From an uncultured Prevotella sp. (GTDB lineage: Bacteria > Bacteroidota > Bacteroidia > Bacteroidales > Bacteroidaceae): a DNA stretch of 38,061 nt. Below the pieces are notes generated by a model. The model saw nothing but the letters and a program-made list of their open reading frames with translations, had not been told where the DNA came from and did no database searches. The position numbers were made by a program, and so were the translations under genes. Positions 29,799-37,776 of this stretch are shown one piece after another. Location of the stretch: the NCBI GenBank assembly GCA_900315765.1, contig ONAK01000012.1, positions 1-38,061 on the forward strand. The letters run 5' to 3'. Within the stretch, counting starts at the first letter, position 1. Every line of letters starts with the position of its first letter.

Positions 29799-31055
29799 AT
29801 GCACGATATAATAACTGAAATATGGCAGACGGCGCGAAGGAATAAGCTTCGTACTACGCTAACAGGATTTGCTGTGGCGTGGGGAATCTTTATGATCATC
29901 GTACTGCTGGGTGCTGGTAATGGACTCATCAATGCCACGATGAAGATGAACAGCGACTTCATGACCAACTCGATGGAGGTGTACGAGGGTAGTACCTCGA
30001 AACCTTACAAGGGATTGAAGGAGGGACGCTATATCCAGCTGAACAAGAAAGATATGGAAGCTACCCAAACCGAGTTCAATGAGAATATCGACGAGGTGGG
30101 AGGATGCTACTATTATAGTTCTGTGGTTACTAACGGCGAGCAGTATATGAATATGCAGATAGCTGGTGTATACCCTGTTCATACCCAGATAGTAAAAGAG
30201 CATCTGATTTGTGGACGATTCATAAATGATATCGACCAGAAGGAGCGTCGCAAGGTGCTGGTGCTTAACGATCGCCAAGCCAAGGAACTGGAGCCCAAGG
30301 ATTATAAGCAACTGTTGGGCAAGTTCGTAAAGGTGGGTAACCTCTCGTTTAAGGTAGTAGGTATATTCAAGAGTCGTGGTGAAGGTAGTGGTAATGCCTA
30401 TTCATCCTACTCGGCCATCAAGAGCATATATGGAGCAAATACTCCAAGTATAGGTAGCATTGAGTTTACCTTCCACGGACTGGAAACAGATAAAGCCAAC
30501 GAAGATTTCGAGAAGGATTATCGTCGCCGCCTGAATGGTATCCACCAGGCACATCCTGAGGATGAACGTGCTGTATGGATTTGGAACAACTATACACAGA
30601 GCATACAGATGAACAAAGCTATAGCCATCATCCACACATTCCTCTGGGTAATCGGACTCTTTACGTTGCTCTCTGGTATCGTAGGCGTATCAAACATCAT
30701 GCTTATCACCGTTAAGGAGCGCACCCATGAGTTTGGTATCCGCAAGGCTATTGGTGCCAAGCCATGGAGCATACTGCGACTTATCATCGTGGAGAGTGTG
30801 ATCATAACTACCATCTTTGGCTATGTGGGTATGCTGTTTGGCGTTTTTGCCAACGAGTATATGGATGCTACACTGGGCCACGAGGTAACTGACCTGGGTG
30901 TGGAGAAGATAACCCTGTTTGTTGATCCTACAGTAGGACTGGATGTATGTATCGAGGCCACGCTGGTGATGGTGATAGCTGGTACTATAGCAGGACTCAT
31001 CCCTGCATATAAAGCAAGTAGAATCCGCCCCATTGAGGCATTAAGAGCTGACTGA
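29799..31055 (+). CDS. ABC transporter permease, FtsX/MacB type (first)
   Basis: The 418-residue protein has one N-terminal span (about 20-42), a large periplasmic MacB-PCD domain (about 45-270), and three C-terminal spans in the FtsX domain (about 280-415). The FtsX signature GVSNIMLITVKERTHEFGIRKAIGA... is near 302-325, read in two parts here: GVSNIMLITVKERTHEF and GIRKAIGAKP. It lacks the ATPase domain that MacB itself carries, which is supplied by the gene at 28986. It is followed after 2 nt by a second, related permease, so they probably form a heterodimer. Confidence 0.9.
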   Translation: MHDIITEIWQTARRNKLRTTLTGFAVAWGIFMIIVLLGAGNGLINATMKMNSDFMTNSMEVYEGSTSKPYKGLKEGRYIQLNKKDMEATQTEFNENIDEVGGCYYYSSVVTNGEQYMNMQIAGVYPVHTQIVKEHLICGRFINDIDQKERRKVLVLNDRQAKELEPKDYKQLLGKFVKVGNLSFKVVGIFKSRGEGSGNAYSSYSAIKSIYGANTPSIGSIEFTFHGLETDKANEDFEKDYRRRLNGIHQAHPEDERAVWIWNNYTQSIQMNKAIAIIHTFLWVIGLFTLLSGIVGVSNIMLITVKERTHEFGIRKAIGAKPWSILRLIIVESVIITTIFGYVGMLFGVFANEYMDATLGHEVTDLGVEKITLFVDPTVGLDVCIEATLVMVIAGTIAGLIPAYKASRIRPIEALRAD

Positions 31056-31057
31056 TT

Positions 31058-32302
31058 ATGAGAATAGATATTGATAGTTACAGAGAAATAATCGATACGC
31101 TGACTCGCAACAAGTCGCGTTCGTTCCTCACAGGATTCGGTGTGTTCTGGGGTGTGTTTATGCTCGTTGCCTTGATGGGTGGCGGACAAGGCCTGAAGGA
31201 GAAACTGTACAGCAACTTCGATGGCTTTGCACAGAATACCGTTATCGTAGGTGCCGAGCAGACATCAAAGCCCTATAAGGGCTTCCGTAAGGGCCGTCGC
31301 TGGTATATGGTGTATCAGGATGTTCAACGCCTGAAGCAGCAAGTGCCTGAACTGGATGCTGTGGCACCAATACTTATGGGACGTGGTTCGACAGCCTACT
31401 ATGGCGACCAGAAGACAACACCCAATATGCAGGGAGCTGTGCCTGAGATGGTGAACATCATCACACCAAAGATTTACTATGGACGTTTCATCAACGAGAT
31501 GGACGTAAAGGAACAGCGTAAAGTGTGCGTTATTGGTAAAAAGATATACAAAGACCTGTTTAAGGAAGGTGGTGACCCCTGTGGTAAGAAGATAAGAGTT
31601 GACTCAACCTATTACGAAGTGGTAGGTGTTGACTATAGCTCAGGCGGTATCTCTATTGGTGGACGTTCTGAACAGCGAATCACCATCCCCATCACTATGA
31701 TGCAGGCAGCTTTTAATCGTGGTAATGCCGTTGATGTCATTGCTGCAACAGGTCGTCCAGGTGTGCTGATGAGCAAGATAACCCCACGCATTCGTGAGAC
31801 TGTGGCCAGAGCTCACTATATCGACCCGACAGACGAACAAGGCGTGTTTGTATTTAATACCGAGCTGATGTTCCAGATGATCAACAATCTGTTTAAGGGA
31901 GTGAACGTACTCATCTGGTTAGTTGGTCTTGGAACCCTGCTTGCTGGTGCAATTGGTGTATCTAACATTATGATGGTAACGGTTAAGGAACGTACCACAG
32001 AGATTGGTATCCGCAGAGCCATAGGTGCTACACCAAAGATGATACTTTCGCAGATTATCTCAGAAAGTATAGTGCTAACGCTTGTGGCGGGTATGAGTGG
32101 AATACTCTTTGCAGTAATGATACTGCAGATGCTGGAAATGGCCAATACTGAGGACGGCATAGTGGAGACCCACTTCCAGGTGGGATTCTGGACAGCGATA
32201 TTCTGTGCCGTTGTGGTTAGTACGCTTGGCGTGCTGGCAGGACTGGCCCCAGCAGCAAGAGCAATGAGCATAAAACCCGTTGACGCCATGCGAGACGAGT
32301 AG
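31058..32302 (+). CDS. ABC transporter permease, FtsX/MacB type (second)
   Basis: This 414-residue protein shows the same layout as its upstream neighbour: N-terminal span (about 20-42), periplasmic domain, then three spans with GVSNIMMVTVKERTTEIG and IRRAIGATPKM. The neighbouring TSKPYKG motif occurs in both proteins' periplasmic domains, indicating that the pair arose by duplication. It follows with a 2-nt gap. Substrates of such tripartite pumps include macrolides, peptides and lipoproteins; none can be assigned here. Confidence 0.9.
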   Translation: MRIDIDSYREIIDTLTRNKSRSFLTGFGVFWGVFMLVALMGGGQGLKEKLYSNFDGFAQNTVIVGAEQTSKPYKGFRKGRRWYMVYQDVQRLKQQVPELDAVAPILMGRGSTAYYGDQKTTPNMQGAVPEMVNIITPKIYYGRFINEMDVKEQRKVCVIGKKIYKDLFKEGGDPCGKKIRVDSTYYEVVGVDYSSGGISIGGRSEQRITIPITMMQAAFNRGNAVDVIAATGRPGVLMSKITPRIRETVARAHYIDPTDEQGVFVFNTELMFQMINNLFKGVNVLIWLVGLGTLLAGAIGVSNIMMVTVKERTTEIGIRRAIGATPKMILSQIISESIVLTLVAGMSGILFAVMILQMLEMANTEDGIVETHFQVGFWTAIFCAVVVSTLGVLAGLAPAARAMSIKPVDAMRDE

Positions 32303-32337
32303 CAGAAAAAAGAAAATAATAATAAAACTATAAAAGT

Positions 32338-33447
32338 ATGAAAAAGTACAGCAAACTGATTATCGCCGCTATCGTAGCGCTGATTTTCATCGGAACATTC
32401 GTGTTCTTGTGGCAGAAGAGCCAACCTAAGGAAGTGGTTTACAACGAGTTTACTCCAAAGTTGGACAGCATCCAGAAAACCACCATTATTACTGGTAAGA
32501 TTGAGCCTCGTAACGAGGTAAACATCAAGCCTCAGATCTCTGGTATCATCAGCGAACTGCTGAAGGAACCTGGCGACTATGTTAACGCTGGTGATGTGAT
32601 AGCAAAGGTAAAGGTTATTCCTGATATGGCCCAGCTCTCGAGTGCTGAGATGCGTGTGCGTCTTGCTGAGATCAACCTGAAGCAGGCCGAGACTGATTTC
32701 CAGCGTGAGGAGAACCTCTTTAAGCAGAATCTCGTATCAGCAGATGAGTTTGATAAGATTAAGATAAGTCTGAGTCAGGCCAAGCACGAGAAGGTTGCTG
32801 CACAGGATGCGCTCGAAGTGGTGCGCGATGGTGTTTCTAAATCGAATGCCAAGGCTTCATCTACACTCATCCGTTCTACCATCAGTGGTGTTATCCTCGA
32901 CATCCCTGTAAAGGTGGGTAACTCAGTTATCCTGTCGAACACCTTTAACGATGGTACTACGATTGCTACTGTGGCTAACATGAACGATCTTATTTTCCGT
33001 GGTAACATTGATGAGACTGAGGTTGGACAGCTGGTTAGCGGTATGAACATGAAGATTACCATTGGTGCCCTGCAGGACCTGAAGTTTGATGCAGCATTGG
33101 AGTACGTATCGCCAAAGGCTGTTGAGAGCAACGGTACCAACCAGTTCGAGATAAAGGCTGCTGTAAAACTGTCAGAGGGTGGCAAGATTCGTGCAGGCTA
33201 CAGTGCAAATGCCGAGATTGTATTGGCCAAGGCTGATAAGGTGCTCAGCATTCCTGAGAGTGCCATCGAGTTCAGTGGCGACAGCACATTTGTGTATATC
33301 GTGAAAGGCGAGGGTAAGAACAAAACCTACGATCGTACCTATGTTGAGACAGGTCTCTCTGATGGTGTGAACATCGAGATTAAGAAGGGCCTCACTAATA
33401 AGGATAAGGTTCGTGGACCAGAGATTGTAACAGACGACAATGATTAA
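32338..33447 (+). CDS. Periplasmic adaptor (membrane fusion) subunit, HlyD/MacA family
   Basis: The 369-residue protein has an N-terminal membrane anchor (about 5-24, no lipobox cysteine), the first lipoyl half near PQISGIISELLKEPGDYVNAG, a coiled-coil hairpin (about 100-170), the second lipoyl half (IRSTISGVILDIPVKVG), and beta-barrel and membrane-proximal domains. It should bridge the inner-membrane FtsX permeases and the outer-membrane TolC protein encoded downstream. It lies 35 nt after the second permease. Confidence 0.9.
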   Translation: MKKYSKLIIAAIVALIFIGTFVFLWQKSQPKEVVYNEFTPKLDSIQKTTIITGKIEPRNEVNIKPQISGIISELLKEPGDYVNAGDVIAKVKVIPDMAQLSSAEMRVRLAEINLKQAETDFQREENLFKQNLVSADEFDKIKISLSQAKHEKVAAQDALEVVRDGVSKSNAKASSTLIRSTISGVILDIPVKVGNSVILSNTFNDGTTIATVANMNDLIFRGNIDETEVGQLVSGMNMKITIGALQDLKFDAALEYVSPKAVESNGTNQFEIKAAVKLSEGGKIRAGYSANAEIVLAKADKVLSIPESAIEFSGDSTFVYIVKGEGKNKTYDRTYVETGLSDGVNIEIKKGLTNKDKVRGPEIVTDDND

Positions 33448-33456
33448 TAAGCGATT

Positions 33457-34788
33457 ATGAAAAAGTATATATTAACTTTCATCATTGGTTCGATGGGGCT
33501 GGGCTCTGCCAATGCGCAGAAGGCCTGGGGCTTGCGCGAGTGTTGTGACTATGCAGTAGAGAACAATATCGGAGTAAAGCAGCAGCAGAACCAGTGTCGC
33601 CAGCAGGAGATTCAACTATCGACTGCAAAGAATTCAAGACTGCCAGATTTGAGCGCTAGCTTAAACCAGAACTTCTCTTTCGGACGTGGTTTGACAATGG
33701 ATAACACCTACACCAATACCAATACCAGTAGTACATCGCTGCAGTTGGGTGCAAGTGTACCTTTGTTCACAGGTTTCGAGATTCCTAACCAGATAAAGCT
33801 CAATCAGCTTAACCTCGAAGCTGCTACAGCCGACTTGGAGAAGGCAAAGAACGATATCCGTATGGAAGTGGCAAAGGCTTATGTGCAGATACTCTATGAT
33901 ATGGAGATGGCTGATGTGGCTCATCGCCAGATAGAGATTGATTCTGCCCAGGTGGCTCGTCTTCAGGCCTTTGTTGATAATGGTAAGGCAAGTGGTGCAG
34001 AGCTGTCGCAGCAGAAGGCTACTCTTGCAAACAGTAAGCTTACAGCCACTCAGGCTGATAACAACTTGCGATTGGCTATCCTTACGCTTACACAGCTGTT
34101 GGAACTGCCAACACCTGATGGCTTTACCATCATTCGCCCATCGCTTGCTGAGCTGGATAAACTTGCTGGTCAGATTGGTATTGTTACTCCCGATCAGGTC
34201 TACGCTGAGGCTCTTGGCGTAAAGCCTGAAATCCTTTCGCAGCAGCTTAAGCTTAAGGGTACTGCCCATAGTATTAAGATTGCCCAGGCTGGCAACTATC
34301 CCACACTCTCACTGAGTGGTGGACTGGGTACCAACTATTACACAACATCTGGCTTCAAGTCGGATAGCTTTGGTAAGCAGTTGGAGAATAACTTCAGTCA
34401 GTATATAGGTTTGAATCTTAATGTGCCTATCTTCAATCGATTCTCTACTCGCAATCGTATCCGTAGTGCACGCATCGATCAGGAGACTCAGCAGTTGCAG
34501 CTCGACAATACAAAGAAAACGCTGTATAAGGAGATTCAGCAGGTGTACTATAACGCCCTGAATGCTCAGACCAAGACTCAGAGCTCTGCTGAGGCTGTGC
34601 ATAGTTCAAAAGATGCATTCGAACTGGTACAGGCCAAGTACGAGAATGGTAAGGCTACCATCACGGAATTTAATGAGGCCAAGAACAATTACATGAAATC
34701 AGAATCAGACTTGGTTCAGGCCCGATACGAGAATCTCTACCAGCATGCGCTGCTGGAGTTCTATAGAGGAAAACAACTGAGTTTCTAA
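33457..34788 (+). CDS. TolC family outer-membrane efflux protein
   Basis: This 443-residue protein has a signal peptide (MKKYILTFIIGSMGLGSANA) and the TolC repeat architecture, with two OEP domains rich in heptads and asparagine/glutamine. LRECCDYAVENNIGVKQQQN, the start of the first repeat, and the YENGKATITEFNEAKNNYMK segment near the end are characteristic. It forms the outer-membrane channel of the pump. It follows the adaptor by 9 nt and the operon ends at the terminator 34797-34821. Confidence 0.92.
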   Translation: MKKYILTFIIGSMGLGSANAQKAWGLRECCDYAVENNIGVKQQQNQCRQQEIQLSTAKNSRLPDLSASLNQNFSFGRGLTMDNTYTNTNTSSTSLQLGASVPLFTGFEIPNQIKLNQLNLEAATADLEKAKNDIRMEVAKAYVQILYDMEMADVAHRQIEIDSAQVARLQAFVDNGKASGAELSQQKATLANSKLTATQADNNLRLAILTLTQLLELPTPDGFTIIRPSLAELDKLAGQIGIVTPDQVYAEALGVKPEILSQQLKLKGTAHSIKIAQAGNYPTLSLSGGLGTNYYTTSGFKSDSFGKQLENNFSQYIGLNLNVPIFNRFSTRNRIRSARIDQETQQLQLDNTKKTLYKEIQQVYYNALNAQTKTQSSAEAVHSSKDAFELVQAKYENGKATITEFNEAKNNYMKSESDLVQARYENLYQHALLEFYRGKQLSF

Positions 34789-34796
34789 TATAAAAG

Positions 34797-34830
34797 TAGT
34801 CCGCTAATCATTAGCGGACTATTTTTTTCT
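34797..34830. terminator. Bidirectional terminator between tolC-type gene and GH53 gene
   Basis: TAGTCCGCTAAT (34797-34808) and ATTAGCGGACTA (34810-34821) are perfect arms, followed on the plus strand by TTTTTTT and on the complement by TTTTATA. The right arm lies within the coding sequence of the GH53 gene: it includes its stop codon (34811-34813) and last sense codons. Confidence 0.9.
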
Positions 34831-36079
34831 TTCCATCATTAATGTATATCCCACTTCTGGATGGCTCGTTACTTAGTTGGCGGCCATCGATGGTATACCA
34901 ATTGTTGCATTCACTTTTTTTTTCACCCACAACGCCTTGAAAGCCAGATGTGCCAGAAACAAAGTTCTTAAGCTCATATAAGGCGGGTAATGCTTTTCCT
35001 GTGTTGTTGTCGAAAAGTGAAGCGTTATACCAATTATCGGTCACTCGTTTTGTGGACCAATCCAAACCATATTCATTGGCTTCGAGGAACCACCAAAAGA
35101 GTCCGATAACGCTTGCATGGGTGTTTAACATCGTAACCAGCTCTTCTGTAAACTGGCGCTGACCTTCGTGGGTTAGGGGATAATATTGCTTGTCTTTATC
35201 GCCCATCTCGTATTTATAGCTACAACCCGTCTCAACTACCATGATTTTCTTCTCAGGGAAGTTGGTCTCCAATTTGGTCAGTCCATTGTCAAGTGAGCTG
35301 ACAGGACCTTTGAAATAGGGATAGTATGATACGCCAATAATATCATAGTCAACCTCATTCTCTTTTACGCGATTATAGAATGCTACATCAAGTGTGGGAT
35401 TATTGGCACACTGCTCAGTGTGGATGATAATCTTTGCTTCAGGGCATATTTCACGACAGGCCTTGCTTGCGTTTTTGAGGGCGGTGGCTAAATGATTCCA
35501 GTTGGTATCAAGATAAGCGTTCCAAGCGCTGTTTGCACTGACTTTACAGCCGTCCCAAAGCATGCCAAAGCTTATTTCATTTCCAATCTGAATGAAATCA
35601 GGAGTAGCACCTGCATCTACCATAGCCTGAAGGCTCTCTTTCGTGTAGGTGTAGATATACTCGTATGTGGGTGTGTTAAGTGCTTTCCATGAAGCAGGCG
35701 TTCCCTGCTTGCCTGGGTCAGCCCAGGTGTCGCTGTAATGAAAATCGAGCATGAACTTGAGTCCTGCATCCTTGATGTTCTTGCCAAGGTTCTTTACGAA
35801 TTCTAAGTCTTGACACACGCCCTGACCTTTTTCTTCTTCGGTCGCATTGCTGGGGTCAACAAACAAGCGCACTCGCATGGCGTTCATTTCTTGATTCTTA
35901 AGAAATGCCAGAACATTGGTGATGTCCTTACCATCTACGTCCTTGTAGTTCGCACCATTCTCTTCATACTTGGTAAGTAGCGAGATGTCGCCACCTACAT
36001 ACTTCTGAGCACGAAGGGCATTCGTGCTGCAGAGTAGGGTTGTTACAAATAATAGTTTTAGTAGTTTCATTGGTTCCAT
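34811..36079 (-). CDS. Secreted GH53 endo-beta-1,4-galactanase
   Basis: The 422-residue enzyme cuts beta-1,4-galactan side chains of pectin. A signal peptide (about 1-24) is followed by the GH53 barrel (26-390), with the acid/base E168 in IQIGNEISFGMLW and the nucleophile E283 in MVVETGCSY. MRVRLFVDP, MLDFHYSDTWADPGKQ and GVSYYP are family landmarks. The last 35 residues (NNWYTIDGRQLSNEPSRSGI then YINDGKKKIV) resemble a C-terminal sorting domain of the type IX secretion system. An alternative ATG at 36070 (MKLLKL) is equally plausible. It follows the small basic gene by 15 nt. The terminator with tolC overlaps its stop. Confidence 0.9.
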   Translation of the reverse strand: MEPMKLLKLLFVTTLLCSTNALRAQKYVGGDISLLTKYEENGANYKDVDGKDITNVLAFLKNQEMNAMRVRLFVDPSNATEEEKGQGVCQDLEFVKNLGKNIKDAGLKFMLDFHYSDTWADPGKQGTPASWKALNTPTYEYIYTYTKESLQAMVDAGATPDFIQIGNEISFGMLWDGCKVSANSAWNAYLDTNWNHLATALKNASKACREICPEAKIIIHTEQCANNPTLDVAFYNRVKENEVDYDIIGVSYYPYFKGPVSSLDNGLTKLETNFPEKKIMVVETGCSYKYEMGDKDKQYYPLTHEGQRQFTEELVTMLNTHASVIGLFWWFLEANEYGLDWSTKRVTDNWYNASLFDNNTGKALPALYELKNFVSGTSGFQGVVGEKKSECNNWYTIDGRQLSNEPSRSGIYINDGKKKIVR

Positions 36080-36094
36080 TTTTTATTTTGTTCT

Positions 36095-36283
36095 TTATTT
36101 CTTGTGCCTGTTGGCCCGCTGCTCACGGTATTTGGCTTTCTGCCTTGCAGAGCCGCTACCGTGAGCACCAGTGATATACTTTTTCTTCTTGGCTTTGGTT
36201 TTTACCTTGCCATCGTCTTTGGGCTTATCACCTCCGCGTCCGAAGTTGATGCCATTCTCAAGGATGTTCTGAAAATCGTCCAT
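36095..36283 (-). CDS. Small basic protein of unknown function
   Basis: The 62-residue protein starts MDDFQNILENGINFGRGGDK and becomes strongly basic (KVKTKAKKKKY, ARQKAKYREQRANRHKK). The lysine/arginine-rich tail suggests nucleic-acid or ribosome contact, but I recognise no family. It lies between the PurH-like gene (36-nt gap) and the GH53 gene (15-nt gap), on the same strand. The gap upstream contains TATTTCTAG twice in tandem (36292-36309). I see no separate promoter, so it is probably transcribed from the purH promoter. Confidence 0.65.
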   Translation of the reverse strand: MDDFQNILENGINFGRGGDKPKDDGKVKTKAKKKKYITGAHGSGSARQKAKYREQRANRHKK

Positions 36284-36291
36284 GATTATAG

Positions 36292-36309
36292 TATTTCTAG
36301 TATTTCTAG
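36292..36309. repeat. Two tandem TATTTCTAG units
   Basis: TATTTCTAGTATTTCTAG lies in the gap between the PurH-like gene and the small basic gene. It is an exact 9-bp duplication. Confidence 0.6.
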
Positions 36310-36319
36310 TTGCTAAAGA

Positions 36320-37504
36320 TTAATGGTGGAACAGGCGGACGCCTGTAAATGCCATAGCAATACCATACTTATCGCAGGTCTCGATAACATTGTCATCGCG
36401 AACTGAACCACCAGCCTGAGCGATAAACTCTACGCCACTCTTATGAGCACGCTCGATGTTATCGCCAAATGGGAAGAATGCATCTGAGCCAAGAGCCACC
36501 TTGGTGTTCTGGGCTATCCAGGCCTTCTTCTCTTCCATCGTCAGCACCTCAGGCTTCTCTTTGAAGAACATCTGCCAAGTACCATCACGCAGTACATCGT
36601 CATGATCCTCTGAGATATATACATCGATAGTGTTATCGCGATCAGCACGACGGATATTGTCGATGAAAGGCAGGTTCATTACCTTTGGATGCTGGCGCAG
36701 CCACCAGATATCAGCCTTGTTTCCAGCCAGACGTGTGCAGTGGATACGGCTCTGCTGACCAGCTCCGATACCAATGGCCTGACCATCCTTTACATAGCAA
36801 ACTGAATTAGACTGAGTATATTTCAGGGTGATAAGTGCGATAATCAGGTCGCGCTTAGCCTCAGGAGTAAAGGTCTTGTTCTGTGTGGGCATGTTCTTGA
36901 AGAGGGCATCGTCGTCGAGTTTAATCTCGTTGCGGCCCTGTTCGAAGGTAATGCCGAATACCTGCTTGCGTTCGATAGGCTCAGGTACGTAGGTAGGATC
37001 AATCTTGATAACATTGTATGTACCCTTGCGCTTATCCTTCAGAATCTCAATAGCCTCTGGGGTAAAGTCGGGTGCAATCACACCATCGCTCACCTCGCGC
37101 TTCAGCAGTTTTGCTGTGGTGGCATCGCAGGTGTCGCTCAGCGCTACAAAGTCGCCATAGCTCGACATACGGTCGGCACCACGTGCTCTGGCATAGGCAC
37201 AAGCGATAGGGCTCTCATCCAGTTCCTTCACGTCGTCAACAAAGTAAATCTTCTTCAGTGTATCGCTCAGTGGCAGACCTACTGCAGCACCTGCAGGGCT
37301 AACATGCTTGAACGATGCTGCTGCTGGCAGACCAGTTGCGGCCTTGAGCTCCTTTACGAGCTGCCAAGCGTTAAATGCGTCGAGGAAGTTGATATATCCA
37401 GGACGACCGTTGATAACTTCGATGGGTAACTCACCCTCAGTCATAAAGATGCGTGAGGGCTTCTGATTGGGATTACATCCGTACTTGAGTGCTAATTCTT
37501 TCAT
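36320..37504 (-). CDS. purH: AICAR formyltransferase (PurH-type, no cyclohydrolase domain)
   Basis: This 394-residue protein has the AICAR transformylase domain only. It carries the SFKHVSPAGAAVG motif with the conserved K66 and H67, KYTQSNSVCYVKDGQAIG, GAGQQSRIHCTRLA and the DAFFPFGDNI and RDDNVIETCDKYG segments. It formylates AICAR to FAICAR in purine synthesis. Standard PurH (about 510-520 residues) has an N-terminal IMP cyclohydrolase domain, which is absent here, so ring closure must come from another gene. The ATG at 37504 is chosen because the promoter box (37539-37532) covers the upstream in-frame codons. Confidence 0.88.
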   Translation of the reverse strand: MKELALKYGCNPNQKPSRIFMTEGELPIEVINGRPGYINFLDAFNAWQLVKELKAATGLPAAASFKHVSPAGAAVGLPLSDTLKKIYFVDDVKELDESPIACAYARARGADRMSSYGDFVALSDTCDATTAKLLKREVSDGVIAPDFTPEAIEILKDKRKGTYNVIKIDPTYVPEPIERKQVFGITFEQGRNEIKLDDDALFKNMPTQNKTFTPEAKRDLIIALITLKYTQSNSVCYVKDGQAIGIGAGQQSRIHCTRLAGNKADIWWLRQHPKVMNLPFIDNIRRADRDNTIDVYISEDHDDVLRDGTWQMFFKEKPEVLTMEEKKAWIAQNTKVALGSDAFFPFGDNIERAHKSGVEFIAQAGGSVRDDNVIETCDKYGIAMAFTGVRLFHH

Positions 37505-37531
37505 TTTTGCGATATTTTCTTTTTCTGTGTG

Positions 37532-37560
37532 CAAAGGTACAAAATATTTTTGTAATTTTG
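37532..37560. promoter_or_regulatory. Divergent -7 boxes for purH and the 50-residue gene
   Basis: TACCTTTG on the complement (37539-37532) faces left toward purH, and TAATTTTG (37553-37560) faces right. The boxes are only 13 bp apart, so the two promoters overlap and RNA polymerase probably cannot use both at once. Neither has a clean TTG at 20 nt. Confidence 0.55.
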
Positions 37561-37581
37561 CACCAAAATAATATAATTAAT

Positions 37582-37734
37582 ATGGAGAAGAAACGTTTGG
37601 CGCTTCGAAAGCTGCTGGAAGCAGTTGAGAAGGAAATTCTGAAGAAACCTGATAAGAAAACGCTCGACCGTCTTTCGTTACTTGCTGGGTTCCAGAGTTG
37701 GGAAGATTTTCAGCATGCCTTGCATGGAGAATAA
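37582..37734 (+). CDS. 50-residue hypothetical protein
   Basis: The protein starts MEKKRLALRKLLEAVEKEIL and is predicted mainly helical and charged, with a GFQSWEDFQHALHGE tail. I recognise no family. Support for a gene comes from a TAnnTTTG box 21 nt before the ATG and a strong terminator beginning within its stop codon region. An open frame extends 31 codons upstream, but it crosses the promoter, so the ATG at 37582 is the start. Confidence 0.7.
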   Translation: MEKKRLALRKLLEAVEKEILKKPDKKTLDRLSLLAGFQSWEDFQHALHGE

Positions 37735-37735
37735 A

Positions 37736-37770
37736 AAAAGAGGCTCACACACTTAGGTGCAGCCTCTTTT
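37736..37770. terminator. Bidirectional terminator between the 50-residue gene and rplS
   Basis: AAAAGAGGCT (37736-37745) and AGCCTCTTTT (37761-37770) are perfect 10-bp arms around a 15-nt loop, with a T-rich tail on the plus strand (TTTTTCTTTTTT) and A-tract on the other side. It serves both convergent genes. Confidence 0.88.
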
Positions 37771-37776
37771 TCTTTT

